Below are positions 45,049-53,269 of a stretch of DNA of 64,000 bases, in pieces. Below the pieces are notes generated by a model. The model was given only the letters and a program-made list of their open reading frames with translations, made no database searches and was not told the DNA's origin. A program made the translations under genes and the position numbers. The DNA comes from Stentor roeselii (taxonomy: Eukaryota; Ciliophora; Heterotrichea; Heterotrichida; Stentoridae). The stretch spans positions 29,985 through 93,984 of the forward strand of contig RSEH01000188.1 of the NCBI GenBank assembly GCA_006503475.1, given 5' to 3'. Each line of letters starts with the position of its first letter. The stretch's first letter is position 1.

Positions 45049-45984
45049 CTATCTAATTATCGGATTTAGAGTTTTTTGTTTATCTATTTCAGAAACAATT
45101 TTATCACATGAGCATTTGAGTTCAGCCTGAATACAATTAGGATCATTCATATCCTCACTCAAACATGCATAACAATGAAGATGTTGACACTCAAAAATCC
45201 CAAATTTTCCTTCATGATCGCAAACCTTGACATCAATCAATTTATTCCTGATCATAGTATGTTGATCATCCCACATCAAAACATCAATCACTTCTTTTCT
45301 TTCATTATCAGTCATATAATGTTTATTTAGAGAAGCGGCCTGAACAAGAGCAGCAAGGATTGAATTAATATTTTCATTTATTTGAGTTGGACCAATGTTT
45401 ATAAGCTGAGCTTTAGGTTCGTTTTGATGAATGTAAAATGGTCTTTGAAACAGTATTTCTTCGCTAATAATCCCTTCTGAATGATCATATGGACTGAAAT
45501 TGTTATTTGAAAAATTTACACAGACAACTGGTTTAGATTCTTTACCATCTTGAATTATTTTTGGCTCTTTTGAGTTGTTTATATAAATAAAAATTGCTAC
45601 TTCGAAACATTTTGAAATAAATTTTAAAAGATTTTCGCTGTTTGCACTAATTTCTTTAATTCCTTCATCTTCAGAGATTAAGAGATAAGTTTGATTTACT
45701 TTTTTTGAACTTTCGATGGCATAAATAAAGATTTCATGGCTAATCTCTTGAAGTTGGGTTTGGACTAGATTTTTAAAATCTGGAGTTGGAAATAGCTTTT
45801 TAGAGATGTTTGGAATTGTAGTATAATTTTGTTTAGTCAAAGTTGGCTGCATATCTTGCTCATATATTGTCCGGATCTGCTGGCCTTTACTTGTACTACA
45901 AAATCTTTGTTGCTGCATCATATAATTAAAAGCAAATGCACTGAAGAAACTTCTCGTTGAATCTGGCATCTCATCCGTTTCCAT
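45049..45984 (-). CDS. Local-family protein with C-terminal RING-like zinc cluster (copy 1)
   Basis: The 311-residue protein is a clear paralogue of the next gene upstream. Residues 1-200 look like an alpha/beta fold, with IFIYAIESSKKVNQTYLLISEDEGIKEISANSENLLKFISKCFEVAIFIYINN and VVCVNFSNNNFSPYDH. This pattern loosely recalls OTU/otubain-like proteases, but I see no catalytic Cys in place. The C terminus has a zinc-type array CDHEGKFGIFECQHLHCYACL...CSCD, resembling half a RING or IBR finger. There is no signal peptide. Function is unknown; ubiquitin-related biology is a weak guess. Its codons are strongly A/T-ending. Confidence 0.7.
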   Translation of the reverse strand: METDEMPDSTRSFFSAFAFNYMMQQQRFCSTSKGQQIRTIYEQDMQPTLTKQNYTTIPNISKKLFPTPDFKNLVQTQLQEISHEIFIYAIESSKKVNQTYLLISEDEGIKEISANSENLLKFISKCFEVAIFIYINNSKEPKIIQDGKESKPVVCVNFSNNNFSPYDHSEGIISEEILFQRPFYIHQNEPKAQLINIGPTQINENINSILAALVQAASLNKHYMTDNERKEVIDVLMWDDQHTMIRNKLIDVKVCDHEGKFGIFECQHLHCYACLSEDMNDPNCIQAELKCSCDKIVSEIDKQKTLNPIIR

Positions 45985-46096
45985 ATTGTCTATATTTATA
46001 TTGAACTAAATTCTAATGAATTCATTAAACCTTTTCAAATTTCACAGTTTAAAATAAAACATATCACCAAACTTTTCAATTTAATTAAAACCCTAG

Positions 46097-47029
46097 TTAA
46101 ATCGTCCTATTTTGAGCAATCATAATATCATTCAGTGAGTAATCCTTATCACAAGGACACTTCAATCCTGAAGTATTTCCTCCAGCATCTAATATTTCAT
46201 CACTCAAACAAGAATAACAATGATAATGTTTACACTCAAAAACTCCAAACCTTCCAGTATGTCCACAAACCTTAACAGTGATTAATTTATTCCTGACACC
46301 TGCAGAATTTTTATCAAATTCCAAAACATCAATAGCTTTATTTCTTTCATCTTCCGTCAAGAAGTTCTTATTAAAATCAATAGCTTCCACAATCATCTGA
46401 AGAAAAGTCTCTAAATTTTTGTTATTTTGAACAGGTTCAGGGATTCCTCCAGTCCTAGTGGGTTTATTGCTGATGTAATAAGGAGGGTTTAAAAGAGTCT
46501 CAGCATTCACCAGGTCTCCTCCTGGGTAATTGAAAGGTCTGAAGTTCTGATTTGAGTATTCAACGCAGACTGAAATTTTCGGAGATGTGTCTTCTCTGAA
46601 TATCTTAGCGTCGGTCATTCCTGGCTCGTATATCAAGATCACGACTCCGAAGTAATGAGCGATTTTCACTAAAACGTCATCACGATTAGGAGTGATGTCT
46701 TTGTATGCTCCTTCTTCTTCTGAGTAAATCATGTATAACTTTTGGTCTTCAGTCAAAGAATCTTTTAAGAATGAAAATAACTCATCTGATAGCTCATTTA
46801 TATTTGAAGTGACAAACTCTCGGAAATAAGGCCTGTTTCGGTAATGGTCTATGGTTAAATTAGGAATCATTGTCAAATTTGATTTTAGAAGTGATGGCTT
46901 CACGTTTTGGGCCAGTCGGTGACGAATGAATTTTCCTTCGTTTAGATCCCAGAATCTTGACATCTGTAACAAGTATCCTTGGGTGAAGGCGATCATGAAG
47001 GATTGAATCGTGTTTGATAAATCTTCCAT
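46097..47029 (-). CDS. Local-family protein with C-terminal RING-like zinc cluster (copy 2)
   Basis: The 310-residue protein matches copy 1 along its whole length: RGKF/EGKF, YLLISEDEG versus YMIYSEEEG, FGVVILIYEPG, VCVEYSNQNFRPFNYPGG, LNPPYYISNKP, TEDERNKAIDVLEFD, RNKLITVKVCGHTGRFGVFECKHYHCYSCLSDEI and LKCPCDK. The C-terminal Cys and His ligands are conserved between both copies, which supports real metal binding. The divergence between the copies shows an old rather than recent duplication. It lies 112 bp upstream of copy 1 in the same orientation. I cannot name the family. Confidence 0.75.
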   Translation of the reverse strand: MEDLSNTIQSFMIAFTQGYLLQMSRFWDLNEGKFIRHRLAQNVKPSLLKSNLTMIPNLTIDHYRNRPYFREFVTSNINELSDELFSFLKDSLTEDQKLYMIYSEEEGAYKDITPNRDDVLVKIAHYFGVVILIYEPGMTDAKIFREDTSPKISVCVEYSNQNFRPFNYPGGDLVNAETLLNPPYYISNKPTRTGGIPEPVQNNKNLETFLQMIVEAIDFNKNFLTEDERNKAIDVLEFDKNSAGVRNKLITVKVCGHTGRFGVFECKHYHCYSCLSDEILDAGGNTSGLKCPCDKDYSLNDIMIAQNRTI

Positions 47030-47372
47030 AATGTCTATATTTCAGAAATCGCATCTTTGTGTGTATTTAGGCCAATTTAATTTATTAGATTATTTGAAGT
47101 GGTGAACTCTTAATTTTGTGTTTAAGGATTTAAAACAATTTATTTCTAAATAATTAAAATTGAGTATAATTAGGTGAATCTCTTAATTTAACGAAAAATC
47201 TGTTTTTATTGAATTTCTGATGAAAAATATTTCTTTATTATCGATGAATGCTAAGGTTTCTTAATTATTTCTAAAAGCAATAAACATAAAACAAGTCTCT
47301 CATCTTAACTAAAAAATCAAAACTTGACCTAAAACAACTAATCCTATAAAATCTTCTTACCTACTAATACAT
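47030..47372. other. AT-rich spacer
   Basis: This 343-bp gap lies between the start of the family copy 2 gene and the stop of the CDPK gene. It is AT-rich, with no open frame, repeat or RNA gene recognised. Confidence 0.5.
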
Positions 47373-48926
47373 TTAATTATTCATTCTAGTCTTTTTCCTC
47401 TCTACCTCATCCTCAAACTTATTTGTGATCTTCCTCGCAATATCCCTGGCCGAGCAGCATTCAAGCTCATCAAATTCATCAAAATCCTGAAAATTCCTAA
47501 AAGTCTCTAAAAACTTCTCAAACTCCATATTTTCTGAGAATCCATCATCCTGTTGCAAGATAACCTGCCTGAAAACCTCGAAATTGATATCAGCTCCACA
47601 TTTCCTAAAAGCTTTTTCAAAGTCCTTCAAACTGAGTTTCCCGTCAGCGTCGCAATCAAAAAACCTAAAAGCTTCCCAAAGAATTTCTTCATTAACAAAT
47701 TTTTTCTTATCAAGAGTGGCAACTAAAAAGTCCTGATAATTAATTTTCCCTTCATTAAGATACCCGCAGTTCTGAACAATCCTCTCAATTTCTTCTCGAG
47801 TGACCTCAAATCCATTAAAAACCATTGCTTCTTCCAAGTTTTTCGCAGTGATAAACCCTGACTTAGTCTTATCAATTGCTAAAAACGCGTTTTTTAACTC
47901 ATTAATTTGAAGAGGTGTCAATGTTTTGATAACAACTTTCAAAGCTTCTTGCCAAAGCTTTGAATGCGCTTTAGCTTCTCGAAGAGCATTGAAGACCTTT
48001 GCAGGTATTTTCGTCTTTGAATGTTCAGAGTTGAGTTGAAACCATTTATGAGACAAGGCCTTTTGAAGAGTAATTCTGCTGCTTGGGTGAACAATGAGCA
48101 TCTTGCTGATGAGGTCCTTGGCTTCTGGAGAGACTTTTTCCCAATCAGGTCCTGTGAATGAGAAGTTTCCTTTAAGTGACTTGGAAAGAGTAACCTGAAG
48201 ACTTTGCCCTTCGAAAGGGTGTTTTGAGGAGAGGATGAAATAAAGAATGACTCCTAAGCTCCACACGTCACAAGCAGGGCTGTAAGACCCTTTCAAGACC
48301 TCAGGTGCCCAGTACCCAGGAGTCCCAGCGAGTGACTTCATATGAAAAGTAGGGATAAAAAAACTTGCCATGCCGAAGTCGATTACCTTTACCTCATTGG
48401 ACGTCTTGCTTTCATATAAAAAATTCTCTGGTTTCAAATCGCGATGTGAAATTCGATTCGAGTGCATGTAATTAACTGCTCCCATTATTTTTCTCATCAC
48501 GTTTGATGCCTCGAACTCACTCAAAGAGCCCTCGTCTATGATCCGCTCTTGTAAATCACCTCCTGTGCAAAGTTCAGTCACTAGGTGAAGATACTTCTCG
48601 TCTTCAAACGACTCGAAAAGCTTTAAAATGTTTGGATGATCAACTTTTTGAAGGACTTCTAATTCGCGCTTCATTACTTGTAAGTTGTTTGGAAGGCTTT
48701 GCTTTGATATTGATTTTATTGCGTATCTTTTTTCGTTTGAAAGCTTTTTGGCTTCTCGGACTATCCCGAACTTGCCGTATCCGATTACTTGAAGGAAGTC
48801 GTATTCGTCGTGAATGTCTGATTAGAGAGTACTGCGGAGAGAGATTGTGTCGGAGATTTGAGAGTCTGATATTAAACGGCATTTTTCTGGTGACTTTGGC
48901 ATCTTACCTGATACACAAATTCCCAT
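47373..48926 (-). CDS. Calcium-dependent protein kinase (CDPK) with N-terminal MGxC
   Basis: Removing a 15-nt intron (48818-48832) gives a 512-residue protein starting MGICVSGK, a myristoylation site (Gly2) with an adjacent Cys for palmitoylation, expected to place it on membranes. The kinase domain (about 38-300) has GYGKFGIV, the Lys in YAIKSISK, HRDLKPEN, DFGMA and the segment AGTPGYWAPEV. An autoinhibitory junction and four EF-hands follow: DKTKSGFITAKN, a degenerate loop near NCGYLNEGKINYQD, DCDADGKLSLKD and a weak DDGFSENMEF. CDPKs couple calcium signals to phosphorylation in ciliates, plants and apicomplexans. Without the first exon the glycine-rich loop and the acylation site would be missing. 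Confidence 0.95.
48818..48832 (-). other. 15-nt intron in CDPK gene
   Basis: GTACTCTCTAATCAG on the minus strand, phase 1, with in-frame TAA. It differs from the first MFS intron at only one base (C versus T at position 13). Removal joins SLRN to IHDEYDFLQVIGYGKFG. Confidence 0.93.
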
Positions 48927-48962
48927 GATTTATTGAATGGAGAATGACTTTAGAAAGACAGG

Positions 48963-49274
48963 TTATAAGTAGTTATATTTACGTTTAAGCATTTTTAATT
49001 GACGAGTAGTTAGAAGTAACAATGATTGGGTGCTGGCTTCAATCTTGTTAAACCCTTTAGAGATTTCAGTGATTAACTGGTCCACATTGTCTTTATCATC
49101 GTTAAGATCTTTAAGACTTGCCTGGATTTCAGTTATTCTTTCACTGATTTTATTGAGTTTTTTATATATCTCGAGCTTTTCAGACTCATGGCTAGAGACC
49201 TCATTTTCGATTTGCATGTATTGATTGCGAAGGGTTTCGAGTTGTGAGGCTTGAGCTAAAGGTGTGTCTGACAT
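48963..49274 (-). CDS. SSNA1: SSNA1/DIP13-like coiled-coil microtubule protein
   Basis: The 103-residue product is a single coiled coil with the length and spacing of SSNA1 (NA14/DIP13): ENEVSSHESEKLEIYKKLNKISERITEIQASLKDLNDDKDNVDQLITEISKGFNKIEASTQSLL. This aligns with the human pattern (EEEDEKQ..., [38 protein letters not shown]). SSNA1 self-assembles into fibrils, sits at basal bodies and can branch microtubules; algal DIP13 is a ciliary and basal-body protein. The tail LTTRQLKMLKRKYNYL is basic. It lies 36 bp upstream of the CDPK start codon in the same orientation, and its ATG heads the coiled coil directly. Confidence 0.78.
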   Translation of the reverse strand: MSDTPLAQASQLETLRNQYMQIENEVSSHESEKLEIYKKLNKISERITEIQASLKDLNDDKDNVDQLITEISKGFNKIEASTQSLLLLTTRQLKMLKRKYNYL

Positions 49275-49762
49275 TATTAGTATTATTATTTCAGTTGGGC
49301 GTTTTTGATATCTGAAAAATTTTAGAAAGAATAGAATTTCAAGCCTTTAAGTGAATATTTGAGGGATTTGCTTTATTTTTTATTAGATGAAGATTTTTGA
49401 TTATTTTAGATTGAAGATTGAATCGGTTTGAAGGTTTGAAGGTGAATGAAGAAAATTGAGGGAATTTTAGGGATAATCATGCAAATGAAAGATAAAATTA
49501 TGACTAATGCTCAATTGATTAAGCTCCACTATTTGAAAGAAATTTGAAAATTCTCTTTACTCTAGCTGAGAGAATTAATCGAGATAGTTTAAATTTTTGT
49601 TCATTTCCATTTTCAGATATCTCCATGTTCATCAAGTTTCCAGATGATTTACACTTCCACATGATTTAGGAGTTGAAAAACAACTTAAAATGTTGTCAAC
49701 CCTTTCTATACCTATCCAGTCTCAATACTCCTAATAATAACCTTACGACCATCTTATAATTA
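49275..49762. promoter_or_regulatory. Divergent intergenic region SSNA1/MVP
   Basis: This 488-bp gap separates divergent genes. The 82 nt before the vault-protein ATG (49681-49762) contain 22 C and 4 G. The SSNA1-proximal side has the opposite bias on the plus strand. No open frame, tRNA or repeat was recognised. A promoter role is inferred from position. Confidence 0.5.
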
Positions 49763-52252
49763 ATGGCGGATATCATTCGAATCCCTCCCCTGCACTACAT
49801 CCACATCCTGGACACGAACACAAACGTGACCAAGTTGTACACGGGTCCGACGATCCTAATGAAACAAGACCACCAGAAGTTAATCTCAGGTAAAGACCCA
49901 AGACAAATGGTCTCAATTCCTCCGCGATGCTTCGTAGTGATTGCGAATCCAGTGATAGTAAACGACGACGGCAGTATAAGCGAAGACAAGCACGGCCAAG
50001 TAAACGTCCGTCACGGTGACCTTGAGATCCGTCTTCACGACAACTATCCTGACCCTTTCCCCCTCTTTCCCCGTGAGGAGCTTCAAGGCGACATTCAAAA
50101 ATTGCGAATAGTCTCAGCAGACTCAGCCCTTTTGATCCAGGCAGAGCGCGAACACGAAGACAGCGAAGGTCAAAAGCGAGTGCCAGGCGACTTGTGGTAC
50201 TTCTCAGGACCCGGGACTTACATTCCAAGAATCGAGCAGGTGGTGGCCAAAGAAGTAAGTTATAGAAAAATCAAGATAAATCAAGCTTTGAAACTTAGAG
50301 CTCAGAGAGAACTTGTTGATTATTCAAAAACTCCAAGAAAAGCTGGAGAAGAATGGCTTATTAGAGAACCTGGAGCTTATTTACCTGGAGTTTATGAAAC
50401 TGTTGTTGAAGTTGTTAATGCCAAAGTGCTTACTGATTATCAGGCTATTCATTTAAGGGCTGCTCGTGCTTTTAAAGATGTTTATGGATCTGAAAGGAAG
50501 GCTGGAGAAGAGTGGCTTATTACTTCGGAGATTTCTTCTGTGCATATTTTAGATGTTTATGAAGAGTTTGTACAGGATGTGAAGATTACGGTCCTGGGAA
50601 AGAACCAGTATTGTATTGTGCTTGATCCTCAGGACTTGAAGACTGGGAATAATAGGTATGGGTTTAAAGAATTGAGGAAAGGTGAAGATAGGTTCTTTTT
50701 AAGGCCTGGGGAAAACCTTGAAGGAGGCATTAAAGACACTTATGTACTTTCTGAGGATGAATCACTTTTACTTAAGGCGAAAGAAGCTTTTGAAGATGAT
50801 GAAGCTAAAGAAAGCAGGTCGCCTGGAGATCGATGGATGATTTTTGGACCTTGCTCGTATATTCCTCCTGTTCAGGTTGAGGTTCTTGCTGTGAGAAAAG
50901 CTATTCCTTTGCATGTTAATGAAGGAATTTATGTCAGGGATATCAAAACGGGAACTGTTAGAAGTGAAATTGGACAGTCGTATATGTTGAAGGCTCATGA
51001 AGAACTATGGGAAATGCCGCTTAGTGATGTTGTTGAGAAATTGCTGGAAGAGGCTGGACAGAAAAGAGTCGACAAAACTCGAGTTGTGACATACAAGTGC
51101 CCTGCGAATTGTGTTGTACAGATTTATGACTATAGCAAAAAACAAAGTCGCTGTGCTTGTGGACCTGATCTTATCATGCTAAAGCCAGACGAGCAGTTTA
51201 CAGTAAACGTTCTTTCTGGAGGGAAACCCAAGAAAGTTGGAGTTGTCAAAACTCTTCATCTTCAACTTGGTCCAGATTTCAGTACTGATGTGATTGAAGT
51301 AGACACCTCCGACCACGCCCGTCTACGTCTTCAACTCTCCTACAACTGGAAGTTCAACGTAGACAAATCCGACGAAGACTCTTTCAAAAAAGTCTTCCAA
51401 GTCCGTGATTTCGTTGGAAACATCTGCAACTACATGGCTTCGAGAGTGCGAGGAGTAGTAGCAAGTTGTAGTTTCGACCACTTCCACCGAGAATCCGCAA
51501 AAATAATCCGAAAGTCGATTTTCGGAGTAGACGATGCAGGAAAAATCCACGACAAGTTCGATTTCCCAGAAAATTCCTTATCAATAACCAACGTCGACAT
51601 TCAAAGCATCGAGCCAGTCGAGCGTCAAACAAAAGAGCGTCTTCAAGAGTCAGTGACCCTGGCAATTGAAATAACGACTCAAAACGAAGAAGCCAAAGCA
51701 CGTCACGCTTCAGAACGTCAAGCGCAAGAAGCCTTAGGACAACTGGAAAAGTTGAGAATAGAAAACCAGGCAAAGGTTGAAGAAGAGAATAATAAACTTT
51801 ATCAGTTGAGAAGTGATACTGAAATCGTTCAGATTGAAGGAGAAGCTCTTGCAAGGGCAAAGGCAGAAGCGGAAAAAAGTAAGATCAAAGCGCAGTCTAT
51901 TGTTGACGCTGCTGACTTGAAGAGTAAAGCGGAAAGGTTGTCAAAGGAAAATGAAATCAGAGCGATTAAGAATAAACAACAGGTTGAAGTCGAGTTTCAG
52001 AAGATTAGAGATGAGTTGGAAATTACTAAAGCTAAGCAATTGGCCGAAATTGAATCGAATAAGTTTAAGGAAACTATTGGGTCTATTGGACCTGAAACTC
52101 TTGTCGCACTTTCAGAGGCTGGACCCAAGTTGCAGGCTGAACTTTTGCAGGGACTTGGACTTTCGGGATATTTGATGATGGACTCTGAAAATCCTGTCAA
52201 TCTTTTTAATACGGCTCAAGGCCTACTTGGATTTGGAGGTGCTAGTTCTTAG
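49763..52252 (+). CDS. MVP: Major vault protein
   Basis: The 829-residue protein begins IIRIPPLHYIHILDTNTNVTKLYTGPTILMKQDHQKL, the standard MVP N terminus. It contains the repeated vault domains (RAQRELVDYSKTPRKAGEEWLIREPGAYLPG, RAARAFKDVYGSERKAGEEWLIT, LKAKEAFEDDEAKESRSPGDRWMIFGPCSYIPP). These lead to the shoulder domain (DHARLRLQLSYNWKFNV...VRDFVGNICNYMASRVRGVVASC), the long cap helix (EEAKARHASERQAQEALGQLEKLR...AKAEAEKSKIKAQSIVDAADLKSKAERL) and a short Gly/Leu cap tail. Its length is close to that of other MVPs (about 850-900). MVP forms the shell of the cytoplasmic vault particle, whose role remains unsettled. The coding sequence shifts between C-rich and G/T-rich codon patches at about 50.23 and 51.30 kb. 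Confidence 0.97.
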   Translation: MADIIRIPPLHYIHILDTNTNVTKLYTGPTILMKQDHQKLISGKDPRQMVSIPPRCFVVIANPVIVNDDGSISEDKHGQVNVRHGDLEIRLHDNYPDPFPLFPREELQGDIQKLRIVSADSALLIQAEREHEDSEGQKRVPGDLWYFSGPGTYIPRIEQVVAKEVSYRKIKINQALKLRAQRELVDYSKTPRKAGEEWLIREPGAYLPGVYETVVEVVNAKVLTDYQAIHLRAARAFKDVYGSERKAGEEWLITSEISSVHILDVYEEFVQDVKITVLGKNQYCIVLDPQDLKTGNNRYGFKELRKGEDRFFLRPGENLEGGIKDTYVLSEDESLLLKAKEAFEDDEAKESRSPGDRWMIFGPCSYIPPVQVEVLAVRKAIPLHVNEGIYVRDIKTGTVRSEIGQSYMLKAHEELWEMPLSDVVEKLLEEAGQKRVDKTRVVTYKCPANCVVQIYDYSKKQSRCACGPDLIMLKPDEQFTVNVLSGGKPKKVGVVKTLHLQLGPDFSTDVIEVDTSDHARLRLQLSYNWKFNVDKSDEDSFKKVFQVRDFVGNICNYMASRVRGVVASCSFDHFHRESAKIIRKSIFGVDDAGKIHDKFDFPENSLSITNVDIQSIEPVERQTKERLQESVTLAIEITTQNEEAKARHASERQAQEALGQLEKLRIENQAKVEEENNKLYQLRSDTEIVQIEGEALARAKAEAEKSKIKAQSIVDAADLKSKAERLSKENEIRAIKNKQQVEVEFQKIRDELEITKAKQLAEIESNKFKETIGSIGPETLVALSEAGPKLQAELLQGLGLSGYLMMDSENPVNLFNTAQGLLGFGGASS

Positions 52253-52293
52253 GGATAAGGATAGAGTTAGATTATTATTTCAAAAAGATTATA

Positions 52294-53190
52294 ATGAAGA
52301 GGAATTTTGTTTGGGCAGTCACAGGCTACGTGACTTGGGACTTTTGGGACGGTCTATACAAGAAATTCTACCTAAACCTTCCCAACTTTGTATCAATCTA
52401 CGGTCGAGGTTCCTACGCTCTAATAACAGGAGGATCCGATGGAATCGGTAAAGGTTTCGCAGAAGTATTAGCCTCAAAAGGAATGAACTTAATTCTAGTC
52501 TCTCGAAGTCAATCAAACCTCGAAAAACTCAAATCAGAACTTGAGCAAAAGTACAAAGTCCAGGTGTTAATCCACTCTTTAGACTTATCTCAAGCAAGTG
52601 AGTCAGACTTCCGAAAATTACAGTCAAAAACAAGCAAAGTAGACATTTCAATGTTAATAAACTGTGCAGGGCAAATGAACTTAAAGAAAGTGACAGATTT
52701 TTCACATCAAGAAATCGAAAAAATAGTTTCTCTGAACTGCAGTTCAGTAGTGCACATGATGAATCTTTACCTTCCACAGCTTTCAAAGCGTGACTATCGA
52801 TCAGCTGTGATTAATCTAGGGTCGAGTATGGCTGTTTCGCCTGTTCCTTATTGTTCTTTGTATTCTTCAACCAAGGTCTTTAATCATTACATGTCTCTTG
52901 GAAGTAGTGAAGAGTTCAGGAATCATGTTGATTTTCTTAGCTTCATGCCGAGTACTGTCACTACCCCTGGAACTGGATATGATAAGTCTTGGAGAGCTGA
53001 AAGTCCAGAAGATGTCGTCGTTGCTGCACTTAAGGATCTGGGAAGAAAAAGGGTCTCTTATGGAACTTTGAAACATACTTGTATTTGTTTGTTGAGTAAG
53101 TTAATACCTGATAGTGTCTTGCTGAATCTCTTGTATGGAAAAATTGAAAATATTGTCAAGAGTAGGGAAAAGGCAGCAGGTAATAAGTAG
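52294..53190 (+). CDS. Short-chain dehydrogenase, 3-ketoacyl-CoA reductase (KAR/HSD17B12) type
   Basis: The 298-residue protein has an N-terminal hydrophobic/aromatic segment, then the Rossmann motif ALITGGSDGIGKGFAEVLASKGMNLILVSR, an NCAG motif (LINCAGQMN), and catalytic Ser and YxxxK in NLGSSMAVSPVPYCSLYSSTKVF. MPSTVTTPGT follows, the place where KAR proteins have their P.xV.T loop. The long N terminus and overall length (about 300) resemble the ER-bound reductase of very-long-chain fatty acid elongation (yeast Ifa38, animal HSD17B12), which reduces 3-ketoacyl-CoA with NADPH. The C terminus has a second hydrophobic stretch (LLSKLIPDSVLLNLLYG). A steroid or retinol dehydrogenase cannot be excluded. 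It starts 42 bp after the vault gene, on the same strand. Confidence 0.85.
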   Translation: MKRNFVWAVTGYVTWDFWDGLYKKFYLNLPNFVSIYGRGSYALITGGSDGIGKGFAEVLASKGMNLILVSRSQSNLEKLKSELEQKYKVQVLIHSLDLSQASESDFRKLQSKTSKVDISMLINCAGQMNLKKVTDFSHQEIEKIVSLNCSSVVHMMNLYLPQLSKRDYRSAVINLGSSMAVSPVPYCSLYSSTKVFNHYMSLGSSEEFRNHVDFLSFMPSTVTTPGTGYDKSWRAESPEDVVVAALKDLGRKRVSYGTLKHTCICLLSKLIPDSVLLNLLYGKIENIVKSREKAAGNK

Positions 53191-53269
53191 ATATTGAATA
53201 GTTACAAGATTAGAATTTAGAGTTTTATGAGATTTATTTAGTTGATAATCTTTTTAGGAACTTTTATTA

